Part shown: piece after piece, positions 51,938-61,953 of the stretch | Layout: each line of letters starts with the position of its first letter | Position numbering within the stretch: position 1 is the first letter of the stretch | Source of the DNA: Chitinophaga sp. 180180018-3 | Lineage (GTDB): Bacteria; Bacteroidota; Bacteroidia; Chitinophagales; Chitinophagaceae | Direction: 5' to 3' | DNA: 64,000 nt | NCBI RefSeq assembly: GCF_037893185.1 | Contig: NZ_CP140772.1 | Location: forward strand, 7,060,001-7,124,000 | The notes under the pieces: generated by a model | Seen by the model: the letters and a program-made list of their open reading frames with translations, nothing else | Databases searched by the model: none | Told to the model about the DNA's origin: nothing | Position numbers and translations under genes: made by a program

Positions 51938-54700
51938 TTATTCTGGTTCGAAGCCGAGCATAAAGGTAAACTTAGCGGCATCTTTCAGACCACCACCCGG
52001 TTGGAGACGATCGAAACCAATACCGTAGTCAAATCCAAGCAAACCAAACATCGGCAGATAGAAACGCATACCGATACCTGCGGAACGGCGCAAACGGAAC
52101 GGATTGTACTCATTCAGATCCTTATAACCATTTGCCGCTTCCAGGAACGCCAGACCAAAGATGGTAGAGCTGGGGTTCAGGCTGAACGGATAACGCAATT
52201 CCATCACGTACTTGTTGAATACAGTGAATCCGGAATAATCTGCCGGCTGCGGCCCGTTCTCGGGATTCACACTCGGATTGGAAGTATAATACACCGGATA
52301 ACCTCTCTGAGAGATGATATCGCGGTCGTAGATCGCAAAGTTACTCAGACCATCACCACCCAATTCAAACCTGCCAAAAGGCGACAGCGTTGTACGGTTG
52401 TTATAGCGGCCAATATAACCAAATTTAGCAGCTACTTTCAACACGAATGTCTTGTTATCTGTGCCCCTCGGACGACTCAACGGTACATACCATTCTGCAT
52501 TGAAGCGGTATTTCTGGTACTCGATCAGCTTAAACTGTTCCGAAATCGGCTCCTTGGTATAGTCCTTCCCCGGATTGAACAAGGAGTAAGGTGGCGTATA
52601 CTGGGCAGACACCATGAAGTTAGAACCACTTCTCGGGAAGATCTGCTGATCCACAGAAGAACGTGACAGTGTCAGTTTAAAGTTGATGTTGTTGGCAGTA
52701 CCTGACTCAAAACCTCTGATCCCAAAATAGTTATAATTTTTCAGTTTATACTGTTGGTAGTTCACTGAATAGATCAGGGTGAAGAAATCGTCCGGCCATT
52801 TCAGCTGTTTACCCAATGATACAGAGGCACCCAATACTTTAAAGTGACCATTGGTGGAAGTACTGGTATCTCCGTATATGCGTTTGTAATAATCATTGTA
52901 CGCATAAGGATTCTGGTAGCTGCTGTAAAAGCTTACAGAGAACTGGTTTCTCTTCTTTCCACCCAGCCATGGCTCAGTGAAAGAGAAGTTATAAGAGCGG
53001 TATGCTTTACCGTTTGAAGACACACGAACAGATAATTTCTGTCCGTCACCACTTGGCAAAGGATCCCAGGTTTCTTTTTTGAAAATATTACGTAGAGAGA
53101 AGTTATTGAAAGTAACACCCAGTGTACCGGTCAACCCGATATAACCTCCCCATCCGGCAGATAACTCCAGCTGGTCGTTTGCTTTTTCTTCTACAGTATA
53201 ATCGATGTCCACCGTACCATCCTGCATATTAGGTACCGGGTTCATTCCGATCTTTTCCGGGTTAAAGAAGCCCAGGTTAGCGATTTCACGGTTAGAACGG
53301 ATCAGATCCTGACGGCTGAATTTCTCACCGGGAATGGTACGCAACTCACGACGAATTACGTGCTCGTTGGTTTTTTCGTTACCGGCAATACGTACTTCCT
53401 TGATGGTAGCCTGCGGCCCTTCACGCATACGGATTTCGTAGTCGATAGTATCGCCCCGGATCCCAATTTCCACCGGATCAATCTGGAAGAACAGGTAGCC
53501 ATAGTCCATATAGTAGCTGGTGATATCACCACCTTCCTGCGACATTTGTTTACCCAGGCGTTTTTCCAATAATTCGAGGTTGTACACATCTCCCTTCTTG
53601 ATACCCAGAATACGGGTCAGCAGGGAATCTGAATAACGGGTATTACCTTTCCAGGTGATATCACCAAAGTAGTACTTTTTACCTTCGGCGACCTGCATAT
53701 CGATATTCACATTCTGGTTATGCACCTTATAAGTGGTATCTCTTACGATCACCGCATCGCGGTAACCTCTGGAGTTATAAAGTGACATTACTTTCCCCTT
53801 ATCCTCGATGTATTTATTCTCGTTGAATTTGGCAGAACTGAACAGCTTAAAGCGAAAATAGGGGTCCAGCTTTTCGATGGCCCTGCTGGGCTGAAGGAAC
53901 CCGTAGGTTTGCCAGAAATCATCTTTGGTGGCAGCAGAATCCACATAAACATGCTCCGTATCCGGATGAAGCGTAAAACGGGAACGTTCTTTAGTGCCCT
54001 TCATTTTTTTCTTGATCCTGGAATCCGGAATATTGTAGTTACCTACGATATTGATATCCTCTACACGAACTTTACTTCCTTTGTTAACATAGAAAGTAAC
54101 ATGACGGGAGTTTACGGCACTGCTATCGCCACTTTCTTCAATGCGAACAGTAGCATTTCCAAAACCCTTATCGGCATAGAATTTATGTACTACCCCGATC
54201 ACATTCTGTTTGAGGGCCTGCGTGATAACATTCCCCTTACGCAGATTGGCTTTGGTAGTGATATCATCGGCTTCTGTCTTCTTAATTCCTTTAAAATTAA
54301 AGGCCGACATACGTGGCATTTCGGTTAACCCGATTTCGAGCCAGATTTTATTGCCTTCAATTTTGGTTACATAAATGGTCACATCGGCAAACAACCGTTG
54401 TGCCCAAAGGCTTTGAATTGCTTTAGTGAACTGGTCACCTCCGGGGTAGGTTACTTTATCGCCTACATTCAGCCCGGAAAGAGACAGCAGTAATGACTTA
54501 TCCAGGTATTGTGTGCCGACAACGGTGATTTCTGCAATCTCGTATTGTTGCGGAACACTTGGGATGGTCGGAGAAATTGCGGGCGGATTAGCAGGCGGTT
54601 GCGTGGGAGGCAGGGTATCTTTTTGCTGAGCAGATACACGAATGCCGGCACCACAACATAATGCTATAGCCAGAAGGCCCTTAGGAAATAATTTCTTCAT
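51938..54700 (-). CDS. bamA: Outer-membrane protein assembly factor BamA
   Basis: A 920-residue Omp85 protein. A signal peptide (MKKLFPKGLLAIALCCGAGIRVSAQ) precedes several POTRA domains (first YEIAEITVVGTQYLDKSLLLSLSG, last ATIKEVRIAGNEKTNEHVIRREL) and a C-terminal 16-strand barrel. The conserved barrel motif appears as GFDYGIGFDR near the end, with the final strand KFTFMLGFEPE. It folds outer-membrane beta-barrel proteins. The chosen ATG (54700) starts the signal peptide and overlaps the uppS stop by 20 nt; a longer frame from 54730 adds ten residues before the signal. Confidence 0.95.
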   Translation of the reverse strand: MKKLFPKGLLAIALCCGAGIRVSAQQKDTLPPTQPPANPPAISPTIPSVPQQYEIAEITVVGTQYLDKSLLLSLSGLNVGDKVTYPGGDQFTKAIQSLWAQRLFADVTIYVTKIEGNKIWLEIGLTEMPRMSAFNFKGIKKTEADDITTKANLRKGNVITQALKQNVIGVVHKFYADKGFGNATVRIEESGDSSAVNSRHVTFYVNKGSKVRVEDINIVGNYNIPDSRIKKKMKGTKERSRFTLHPDTEHVYVDSAATKDDFWQTYGFLQPSRAIEKLDPYFRFKLFSSAKFNENKYIEDKGKVMSLYNSRGYRDAVIVRDTTYKVHNQNVNIDMQVAEGKKYYFGDITWKGNTRYSDSLLTRILGIKKGDVYNLELLEKRLGKQMSQEGGDITSYYMDYGYLFFQIDPVEIGIRGDTIDYEIRMREGPQATIKEVRIAGNEKTNEHVIRRELRTIPGEKFSRQDLIRSNREIANLGFFNPEKIGMNPVPNMQDGTVDIDYTVEEKANDQLELSAGWGGYIGLTGTLGVTFNNFSLRNIFKKETWDPLPSGDGQKLSVRVSSNGKAYRSYNFSFTEPWLGGKKRNQFSVSFYSSYQNPYAYNDYYKRIYGDTSTSTNGHFKVLGASVSLGKQLKWPDDFFTLIYSVNYQQYKLKNYNYFGIRGFESGTANNINFKLTLSRSSVDQQIFPRSGSNFMVSAQYTPPYSLFNPGKDYTKEPISEQFKLIEYQKYRFNAEWYVPLSRPRGTDNKTFVLKVAAKFGYIGRYNNRTTLSPFGRFELGGDGLSNFAIYDRDIISQRGYPVYYTSNPSVNPENGPQPADYSGFTVFNKYVMELRYPFSLNPSSTIFGLAFLEAANGYKDLNEYNPFRLRRSAGIGMRFYLPMFGLLGFDYGIGFDRLQPGGGLKDAAKFTFMLGFEPE

Positions 54701-55442
54701 TCTGCTGAATTTGTTCGCTTGTTTTGCCAAAGCGCCGTTCTCTGGTTTGGAAATTTAAGATGGCTTGATAAAGATGTTCTTTGCGGAAATCCGGCCAGCG
54801 GGTATCTGTAAAGTATAGCTCCGCGTAGGCCAGCTGATATAGTAAGAAGTTACTGATTCTGCATTCTCCACTGGTACGGATCATTAATTCAGGATCCGGC
54901 TGTCCGGCGGTACAAAGATATTTTTCCCATACCTCCTGAGTAATAGTCTGTGGGTCCAGGGTACCGTTTTTTGCATCCTGAGCGATTTTTTTGGCAGCAT
55001 TCACAATTTCCCATCTTGCACTATAGCTGAGCGCCATGATAAGATTAAGCCCCGTATTCTGACTGGTAAGGGCAATAGCTTCCTCCATTTCCAACTGGCA
55101 TTGTGGCGGTAACATTTCCATATCACCAATTACACTCAGTCGGATATTATTTTTACTTAATGTATTCACCTCCATCCGGATGGTGTTTACAAGCAATTCC
55201 ATGATGCCATTAACTTCGTAAACCGGCCGGTCCCAGTTTTCCGTAGAAAATGCGTACAAGGTCAAATAACCTATTCCCAGCTCTGCACAGGTGGTCACGA
55301 TATTACGCACACTTTCTACCCCTTCGTGGTGCCCGTACAGCCTGTCTTGTCCGCGCTCCTTTGCCCAACGGCCATTCCCGTCCATGATAATGGCTATATG
55401 GCGTGGTAACCGTTGCAGATCCAATTTGTCCTTCAAACTCAT
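54681..55442 (-). CDS. uppS: Isoprenyl transferase (undecaprenyl diphosphate synthase type)
   Basis: A 253-residue cis-prenyltransferase. The active site is HIAIIMDGNGRWAKERG with the catalytic Asp, plus YLTLYAFSTENWDRP and the C-terminal LMIRTSGECRISNFLLYQLAYAELYF. It makes the C55 carrier used for peptidoglycan and for the polysaccharide pathway in this window. It overlaps bamA by 20 nt. Confidence 0.95.
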   Translation of the reverse strand: MSLKDKLDLQRLPRHIAIIMDGNGRWAKERGQDRLYGHHEGVESVRNIVTTCAELGIGYLTLYAFSTENWDRPVYEVNGIMELLVNTIRMEVNTLSKNNIRLSVIGDMEMLPPQCQLEMEEAIALTSQNTGLNLIMALSYSARWEIVNAAKKIAQDAKNGTLDPQTITQEVWEKYLCTAGQPDPELMIRTSGECRISNFLLYQLAYAELYFTDTRWPDFRKEHLYQAILNFQTRERRFGKTSEQIQQNEEIIS

Positions 55443-55666
55443 TTGTGTCAGGCGTATTATAACAGATTATACCAGATTTACTTCACTAAAAGGGTGCAAA
55501 GATACAAAAATAGAGTAATGACTTTTGCGGCAAAGCTTATTGAGGTCTTTTAACGTAGTTTTAACAGCGAATTCAATACCAGTGGGGATCTTAGCAATTT
55601 CGGAGACCTGTTACGGTGGTTCGCAGGCATAGAGAGCCTACCCGCAGAAAGTTGTTTTCCGGATAT

Positions 55667-56533
55667 TTAAAATTTACAACGGTAAGAAGTAAAGAGGATA
55701 CTAATGGTCAGTTCCAGGGTAATAAACTGGTCTTTGTCGCGGCTGTTTCCGCGTTGCCGGCCCGGTACTCCAATAGGGGTGCCCATAACACCCGATCTGT
55801 CCTGCAACTGAGCTGCCACGGAAGGCTGCCCGTTAGCCAAAGGCGGGAATGCTGCCAGTCCGGCGTAGGTGGTACTCACATCGTCCAGATAATCCGTTTG
55901 GGTAAACCGGTACAACGCCTCTAAGCCCACATTTACTTTTTTTGAAATATTATATTTGAACCCGCCCCCTATCAGCCAGGCGTAGGATACCAGGCTATAA
56001 GGCTTACGATCCGGATACAAAGCGGTTCCCTGACCTTCTGTTCGAAGGGGTTGCAGGAAATACTTCGTTCCATTAAGATAAGCGTAGGGATTGAAGTGAA
56101 AAATACTGGCACCGCCAGTAAGATATGGAGAAAATCGTCTATATAAACTTCCCGGCTCAAACTTGAAAAAATTAAAATCGCCCTGGAGTGCCAGTTCCCA
56201 TACATTCGTATTGAAACTCAGGTTCCTGCGGCGCTGATACTCGTTTTTACTGTATGCATCCGAGTAGCCAAGCTGTAAAAACCGGCCATGAACACGCACG
56301 CCCACATAATCATTCAGGTATTTCCGGTAATAAACCCCAATAGCAGGTTTAGGAGCATTCAGCGCTCCTGTCGTATTCAGGTCGCCAAAATAATGCGCGG
56401 CCCCTACCGACAATCCCAGCTCCCCGACGTATGACAGCTCGTTCTGCGCGGCAGCACGCTCTGCAAACAGACAACCTGCCAGTGACAGCAATGACAAAAT
56501 AAGATATCGAGGGTATTGAATAGGTTTCAGCAT
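55667..56533 (-). CDS. DUF6089-type outer-membrane beta-barrel protein
   Basis: A 288-residue exported protein (MLKPIQYPRYLILSLLSLAGCLFAERAAAQ) with many alternating aromatic/charged strands, as in a small barrel. Landmarks are SYVGELGLSVGAAHYFGDL near the start and ITLELTISILFTSYRCKF at the end. This family commonly lies upstream of uppS in Bacteroidota, as here. Its function is not established; an envelope-assembly link is inferred from position. Confidence 0.78.
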   Translation of the reverse strand: MLKPIQYPRYLILSLLSLAGCLFAERAAAQNELSYVGELGLSVGAAHYFGDLNTTGALNAPKPAIGVYYRKYLNDYVGVRVHGRFLQLGYSDAYSKNEYQRRRNLSFNTNVWELALQGDFNFFKFEPGSLYRRFSPYLTGGASIFHFNPYAYLNGTKYFLQPLRTEGQGTALYPDRKPYSLVSYAWLIGGGFKYNISKKVNVGLEALYRFTQTDYLDDVSTTYAGLAAFPPLANGQPSVAAQLQDRSGVMGTPIGVPGRQRGNSRDKDQFITLELTISILFTSYRCKF

Positions 56534-56688
56534 AAAATCAGTCCTACTTAAACGCTAAAATGCCGGATTTATTTAATGTATAGCTGACGATTATGCTTAC
56601 AGATATAACACGATTTCTTCATGGGGCATAATTTATATTAATATCAGCAGACAACACATTTGTAAATGTAACAATATAATTTACATTT

Positions 56689-57579
56689 CTATACTTTAAT
56701 CATGTTTCTGGCGTCGATACCCCATAACAGCTTGTTTCGCAGGGTATGGAGGAAATTGCTGTCGTCTAGTCGCAACAGACTGATTTTGAAATGTTCTTTC
56801 TTCACAGCCAGCTGTACGGTATTATCGATTGTTTCCATCCGGCTATCGAGGGTACAGAGGAACTGATCACTCCGGCCTTCCACCTCGAACGAAATGACAT
56901 TGTCGTTCGGTACAATGATAGGTCGTACATTGAGGTTATGTGGAGCTACCGGCGTGATAACGAAGTTGCCGGCATCCGGGAAAACGATAGGCCCGCCGCA
57001 GCTGAGAGAATATCCGGTGGAGCCGGTAGGAGTAGCCACAATCAGCCCGTCGGCCCAATAGGTATTAAGGAATTCCCCGTTCAGATAAGTATGGATTTTT
57101 ACCATCGCAGATGTATCCTTTTTGTGGATGGTAAATTCATTCAGGGCATAAGGCACCTCTCCGAACAAAGGGATATTTGCATCCAGATGCAGGAGGGAAC
57201 GCTGATCCACTATATAAGTTCTGTTCAGCAGCGCCTGAACCAGGCCATGAATTTCACCTTTACCGATGCTGGCGAGGAAGCCCAGGCGCCCGAAATTGAT
57301 CCCTATTACAGGAATATTGGTATCTCTCACGTAGCATACCGTATCCAGCAATGTTCCATCTCCTCCAAGACTCATGAGGAAGTCGATCCTTCCCGGCAGG
57401 TCTTCCGCGCAGGAAAATGTTGCCGGTGTTTTTTCAAAAGAAATGTGTTGCTGTAACGTACGATAAAATGGTTCGTAGAGGATGGCTTCTATTTCCGCCT
57501 GCCGCAGCTCCTGCAGCAACAAACGAATATTAGCTATATCTTCTGTAATAAATCCCCTGCTATATAACGCAACCTTCAT
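56689..57579 (-). CDS. nadK: NAD kinase
   Basis: A 296-residue ATP-NAD kinase that makes NADP. The GGDGT motif is in LMSLGGDGTLLDTV near residue 65, the NE/D segment is NEFTIHKKDT, and the glycine-rich GLIVATPTGSTGYSLSCGGP binds NAD. I chose the ATG giving MKVALYSRGF; the longer frame adds 23 residues outside the family. Cytoplasmic. Confidence 0.95.
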   Translation of the reverse strand: MKVALYSRGFITEDIANIRLLLQELRQAEIEAILYEPFYRTLQQHISFEKTPATFSCAEDLPGRIDFLMSLGGDGTLLDTVCYVRDTNIPVIGINFGRLGFLASIGKGEIHGLVQALLNRTYIVDQRSLLHLDANIPLFGEVPYALNEFTIHKKDTSAMVKIHTYLNGEFLNTYWADGLIVATPTGSTGYSLSCGGPIVFPDAGNFVITPVAPHNLNVRPIIVPNDNVISFEVEGRSDQFLCTLDSRMETIDNTVQLAVKKEHFKISLLRLDDSNFLHTLRNKLLWGIDARNMIKV

Positions 57580-57680
57580 AATAGAGATAGCTTTAGCTGT
57601 CGGCCGCTGGCTGCCAGCCTGTTTGTTGTTAAAAAAATTAACCGGCACAGATATCTAAAAGATAACAGCCGGCAGCTGTT

Positions 57681-59093
57681 TTACATATCTATACTGGTGT
57701 GCAAAAATAGGCCTTTTTGCCCTAACTGGTTAAAGCTGTACTCGATGCGAAGACTGGTGTCATAGAATGTTACGATATCGAAACCGAGGCCCCCGGTATA
57801 AAGGAGGCGATTATCGAGGAAGCCGTTGCCGGGAAATTTATTATATGCATAACCGACATCGCCATAGCCTTTAGCAAAGATACGTACCGGTACGGAGCTG
57901 AATTTCTTTGGTACGATGGGAAGTCTGAATTTAAAAGACACCAGTTCCTGGCGAAGGGTGGATTTCAATATGGCGAAGCTGGTGCCGTCTATTACATAAT
58001 ACTCCAGTCCTCTCAGGTAGTCGTCGCGATACCCCAATGCCTGCCGGTTAATATAAGGCTGCTCCGGGCCAAATTTGGCCATACCACGGAAGCCCAGTGC
58101 AAAAAAAGTTTTGGGGCGGAGCTCCCAGTATTTGACGGTACTCAGGCGAAACTGTACATCTTCCACATCGTTCCAGGGGCCCAGTCCGCGTTTACGGAAT
58201 TCTGCCGATAAACTGAACCCTTTCAGAGGATATACCCAGCTGTCTGCTTTGATATAGGAGAACCTGTAAACAAGATCGAGGAAACTCACGTGCGTACGGC
58301 CTTTGCCCAGGTAATCCGGATTAATGACGGCTACCGAATCGGCCACTTTCTCATAGTTATAATTGAGGAATACCTGGTGCCGGGCGTTAATAGCGCGGCG
58401 GTAGCTGTAATTGAGCCCCACCACATACAACTGCCGGAGAAAATCATCTTTGCGGAAAAACAGCTGTTTATTCAGGCTGGTACTATCGTTCACTTCGCGG
58501 TTACGATTATATGCCAGCAATATACCAAGGCCGTGGCGGAAATGTTTATCGATATAGGGAAGTGTGTACTGCAAGGCAAAACGCTGCGTATAGCCGAACT
58601 GTATAGTTGCATTCAGTTCATCGTTGCGGCCGGTCAGATTCCCCTGGGTGCCGGTAACGCCTATATTAAGACGATTTAAGCTTCGTTTTTTCTCTACCCA
58701 CCACTGGTTAAAGTTCCTGTCGGCCAGCTTGAAGATAGGAAAAGCGAACGTATACCATCTTTCCCAAACCTCAAACACGAGGTCGGCCTGGTTACCTTCC
58801 CAATTCTTAACATTCGCGGTAACATTCAGAAAGAGAGAGGTGTTCAGCAGTTGCTTACGACGTTCTTCCAGTGTAGCTGCCAGATCCTGCAGGCGTACTG
58901 TATCTCCGGGCACAGTACTGATTTCCCGCAATACCACGGAAGTCCGGGTGCGTTTATTTCCCAGGATAATGATATTGCGCACCACCAGGTAGCTGCTATC
59001 CTTTGCAGGTACAGACTGTCCTTCCACAATTTCAGGTAACAACAATCCCACCAGGCAGATTACAGCCAGCAGGCGGAAACAGCATCTCAGCAT
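57681..59093 (-). CDS. Omp85-superfamily protein with a POTRA domain (TamA/BamA-like)
   Basis: A 470-residue protein with a signal peptide (MLRCCFRLLAVICLVGLLLPEIVEG), one recognisable POTRA domain (YLVVRNIIILGNKRTRTSVVLREIS, near residues 35-110) and a C-terminal beta-barrel ending DTSLRIEYSFNQLGQKGLFLH. It is half the length of BamA, so it has fewer POTRA domains. It may assist export or insertion of particular proteins or lipids. Location next to nadK and the CBS gene is typical of Bacteroidota. Confidence 0.8.
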   Translation of the reverse strand: MLRCCFRLLAVICLVGLLLPEIVEGQSVPAKDSSYLVVRNIIILGNKRTRTSVVLREISTVPGDTVRLQDLAATLEERRKQLLNTSLFLNVTANVKNWEGNQADLVFEVWERWYTFAFPIFKLADRNFNQWWVEKKRSLNRLNIGVTGTQGNLTGRNDELNATIQFGYTQRFALQYTLPYIDKHFRHGLGILLAYNRNREVNDSTSLNKQLFFRKDDFLRQLYVVGLNYSYRRAINARHQVFLNYNYEKVADSVAVINPDYLGKGRTHVSFLDLVYRFSYIKADSWVYPLKGFSLSAEFRKRGLGPWNDVEDVQFRLSTVKYWELRPKTFFALGFRGMAKFGPEQPYINRQALGYRDDYLRGLEYYVIDGTSFAILKSTLRQELVSFKFRLPIVPKKFSSVPVRIFAKGYGDVGYAYNKFPGNGFLDNRLLYTGGLGFDIVTFYDTSLRIEYSFNQLGQKGLFLHTSIDM

Positions 59094-59159
59094 GTAGGTT
59101 CTTAAAGCATTTTAAAAGCGTTGACAATAGCCAAATATAAGCATTAAGAATCAGGAAAG

Positions 59160-59242
59160 AAGAATTAAGAAATAACGGGAAGACCTTAGCGATTAATCAT
59201 TACAATTACCTGCTAAGGTCTTCCCGTTATTTCTTAATTCTT
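59160..59242. terminator. 31-bp perfect inverted repeat after the CBS gene
   Basis: Arms 59160-59190 and 59212-59242 are complementary over 31 bp around a 21-nt loop. The outer part is AAGAATTAAGAAATAACGGG, resembling the outer arm at 47980-48098. It ends 2 bp before the CBS stop codon and can terminate that transcript. Confidence 0.85.
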
Positions 59243-59243
59243 T

Positions 59244-59903
59244 CTACATGCTGATGTAATTCATCAACAAGTCGTAATTCTTTTTGAGCCCTTCTTCTTC
59301 AGGCTCTTCCGCAAAAATATATTTGATAACGTAATTAAAGCGCTCGAAAGTGGCCACCAGGCCTTGCAATTCCTGGCGGTTGGTTTTCAATACCACTTCC
59401 AGTTTACCTGTGGCAGGGTTGGTAATGGTGTTCACACTCAGCAGTGTTACGTCGTTAGATTCGGCAATACGGGCGATTTCACTCAGGGCGTAGTCGCGCG
59501 GCTCTACCTCAAAAGCAAGGATACCGCCGGGTTCCTTCACTCCGTTATAGGTTGCCAGTGCAGCCAGCAACGTATCTTTTGTGATGATGCCCTGGTATTC
59601 GTTTTCTTTGGTAACGACAGGCAACACTGACAATTTGAAATCGTAGAAGAGTTTAAGTGCTTCAAAAAGATGCGCATATTCCATGACAGCCGGACGGGTC
59701 CCATTGTACTCCATTGATTCGAGGGGAACCTCCGGATCTTCCAGGTCCAGGATATCATCTTCCTCTACCAGGGCCAGGTATTTGCTATCTATTACCATAG
59801 GAAGTTGCGTCAGATGATATTCATTCATCAGACGCAGTGCCTTGGAACCCGCATCTGAAGGATGCAGGGCAGGTATTGAAGATATGAGTTCTCTGGCAAT
59901 CAT
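59244..59903 (-). CDS. CBS-domain protein
   Basis: A 219-residue protein with a pair of CBS domains (residues about 1-130: ISSIPALHPSDAGSKALRLMNEYHLTQLPMVI, then EALKLFYDFKLSVLPVVTKENEYQGIITKDTLL) and a C-terminal ACT-like domain (GILAFEVEPRDYALSEIARIAESNDVTLLSV). CBS pairs bind adenosine nucleotides, so this is likely a regulator or sensor. It precedes the Omp85-like gene on the minus strand. Confidence 0.85.
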   Translation of the reverse strand: MIARELISSIPALHPSDAGSKALRLMNEYHLTQLPMVIDSKYLALVEEDDILDLEDPEVPLESMEYNGTRPAVMEYAHLFEALKLFYDFKLSVLPVVTKENEYQGIITKDTLLAALATYNGVKEPGGILAFEVEPRDYALSEIARIAESNDVTLLSVNTITNPATGKLEVVLKTNRQELQGLVATFERFNYVIKYIFAEEPEEEGLKKNYDLLMNYISM

Positions 59904-60018
59904 TTTCGTCTATTCTTATACAATAATAGTAAAGAATATGCCAAAAGAAAAAGAAATTACATATACGCAGGATCAGCCCACCTTTGGGTGCAGCTGCCAG
60001 GCAGATCGGCCTCTTTTT

Positions 60019-60795
60019 TTAATTAGCAGGTTGCAGTTTCAGTTTCTCCAGGAAAGCATGCAGGATCTTATTAAACTCGTCGGGAACTTCCATCATAGGC
60101 GCGTGTCCGCACTTATCAATAAACTGCAGTTCAGAATTAGGTATAAGTTTTTGGAACTCTTCTCCCACCATAGGTGGAGTAATGGTATCATTCATACCCC
60201 AGATCAACAGTGTAGGCTGTTTAATATCTTTCAGTTCATCTCCCAGATTATGGCGGATGGCAGATTTTGCAAGCGTGATGATCTTGATCACCTTGAGGCG
60301 GTTATTTACGATCTCGAACATTTCATCTACCAGTTCCTTTGTAGCCATTTTCGGATCGTAGAAGGTCAGCTCGGCTTTTTTGCGTATGTACTCGTAATCT
60401 CCCCGTTTAGGATAGGTTTCACCCATTCCGTTTTCAAACAGTCCTGAGCTCCCGGTCAGGATCAGCGACTTAACAGGTGCTTCGGGATGTTTCAACAGGT
60501 ATGTAAGCGCCACATGACCACCCAGGGAGTTACCAAGTAAATGCAGTTCCTGGTATCCTCTCGCCTCAACAAATTTATGCACAAATTTGGCGAGCCCTCC
60601 TACTGATGTTTCGAGGATGTTTAAATCATACAGCGGTAACATCGGGATCACAACCTTGTTATACTGCCGGAAATACTCGATCATGTGCGAGAAATTACTC
60701 AAGGCACCAAAAAGTCCATGCAATAATACCAACGGTTCTCCTTCTCCTTCTTCTATGTAATTAAACTTACCCTGTGTTTTGATTTCGTAATCCAT
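60019..60795 (-). CDS. Alpha/beta hydrolase
   Basis: A 258-residue alpha/beta-hydrolase. The oxyanion region is LVLLHGLFGALSNF, the nucleophile elbow is LLGNSLGGHVALTY near residue 97, and the acid and His are in WGMNDTITPP and FIDKCGHAPMMEVPDE. The substrate is unknown. The ATG giving MDYEIK is preferred over an upstream TTG. No signal peptide. Confidence 0.88.
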   Translation of the reverse strand: MDYEIKTQGKFNYIEEGEGEPLVLLHGLFGALSNFSHMIEYFRQYNKVVIPMLPLYDLNILETSVGGLAKFVHKFVEARGYQELHLLGNSLGGHVALTYLLKHPEAPVKSLILTGSSGLFENGMGETYPKRGDYEYIRKKAELTFYDPKMATKELVDEMFEIVNNRLKVIKIITLAKSAIRHNLGDELKDIKQPTLLIWGMNDTITPPMVGEEFQKLIPNSELQFIDKCGHAPMMEVPDEFNKILHAFLEKLKLQPAN

Positions 60796-60866
60796 TGCCA
60801 AATCTTGAAAGTCAATTTTACGCTAAAATAATTCTTTTTATTAATCTAAATAATCTTTGAAACGAG

Positions 60867-61409
60867 TTAACCAGGCTGAATATGCCGGGCTGCTGTCTCA
60901 AAAAAAGATTGTAATTGGGCGAACATATCCTTAAAAACAGGTATAATGGTTCCCATATGATCCAGTACCCAGGGGCCGATATGCTCGATATATGGATACA
61001 CAACAGACTGCTGCTTGGTTCCAGGGCTCAGCAGGTATGCCTGGTTGGCCATCCATAATAATACGCTGTAAATTATTATAAATATAATGCTGTACAGGAG
61101 TATGCCACCCAGCCGGTTCAACCAGCCCAGCATCACCATTTCCACCAGTTTCTGCAATGCGCTGGCTCCCAGCCTGACAAGCAATATCACGCCCAGGAAC
61201 AGAATAATAAAGCAGAGAACGGGTAGCCATCGGGAATGCATATCCCAATGCTGCTGAACATACAATGCAGTTACCGCCGATAGTTTCAGTGCTGCCGCCA
61301 GTCCCAGTATAGCTGCTACCAGCGAAAATATCGCTACTATCAACCCTCTTGTATAGCCCCTGTACAGGGCAAACACCATGATAATAGCAAAAATAACGTC
61401 TATAGACAT
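60867..61409 (-). CDS. CvpA-family membrane protein
   Basis: A 180-residue inner-membrane protein with four hydrophobic helices. The family start is MSIDVIFAIIMVFALYRGYTRGLI, followed by ILGLAAALKLSAVTALYVQQ and GGILLYSIIFIIIYSVLLWM. CvpA proteins are linked with colicin V production and envelope homeostasis; precise biochemistry is not established. Confidence 0.85.
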   Translation of the reverse strand: MSIDVIFAIIMVFALYRGYTRGLIVAIFSLVAAILGLAAALKLSAVTALYVQQHWDMHSRWLPVLCFIILFLGVILLVRLGASALQKLVEMVMLGWLNRLGGILLYSIIFIIIYSVLLWMANQAYLLSPGTKQQSVVYPYIEHIGPWVLDHMGTIIPVFKDMFAQLQSFFETAARHIQPG

Positions 61410-61426
61410 GATAGAAATATAGGGAA

Positions 61427-61480
61427 TTTACCGGTGCCTGAAACCGTTATATCGGTAAAATATTATCCGGCACCGGTAAA
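61427..61480 (-). terminator. Inverted repeat after the YqeY-like gene
   Basis: Perfect 12-bp outer arms TTTACCGGTGCC/GGCACCGGTAAA with a 30-nt inner region, 2 bp past the stop. Confidence 0.65.
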
Positions 61481-61482
61481 TG

Positions 61483-61935
61483 CTATTTACTGAGCAGCTC
61501 TTTCACCAGGGCGGAGATGGCTTTGCCATCTGCCTTTCCGGCCAGTTGTTTGGTTGCTGCGCCCATCACCTTGCCCATATCGGCAGGTGAGCTGGCTCCT
61601 GTTGATGCAATAATATCTGTAATGGCTGTACGTAATTCAGCCTCACTCATTTGTTTAGGCAGGAATCTCTCGATCACCTCGAGCTCTTCTTCTTCTTTCT
61701 TAGCCAGGTCTTCACGGTTCTGGGTACGGAAAATCTCCAGGGAATCTTTACGCTGTTTGGCAAGTTTCTGCAACAGCTTGGTTTCATCTGCTTCTGTCAG
61801 TTCGCCAGAGGCGCCTTCCGCAGTTTTAGCCACCAGGATAGCAGCTTTGATGGCACGTAACCCTCTCAGCTCAGCCTCTTTTTTCCCCAGCATCGCAGCC
61901 TTGATGCCTGCGTTGATATTTACTTCTAATGACAT
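61483..61935 (-). CDS. GatB/YqeY domain protein
   Basis: A 150-residue helical protein of the YqeY family (MSLEVNINAGIKAAMLGKKEAELRGLRAIKAAI, then SPADMGKVMGAATKQLAGKADGKAI), related to the tail domain of GatB and probably tRNA-binding. Exact role unknown. It follows gldC by 18 bp. Confidence 0.9.
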   Translation of the reverse strand: MSLEVNINAGIKAAMLGKKEAELRGLRAIKAAILVAKTAEGASGELTEADETKLLQKLAKQRKDSLEIFRTQNREDLAKKEEEELEVIERFLPKQMSEAELRTAITDIIASTGASSPADMGKVMGAATKQLAGKADGKAISALVKELLSK

Positions 61936-61953
61936 ATGGTTAGGTTTAATGGA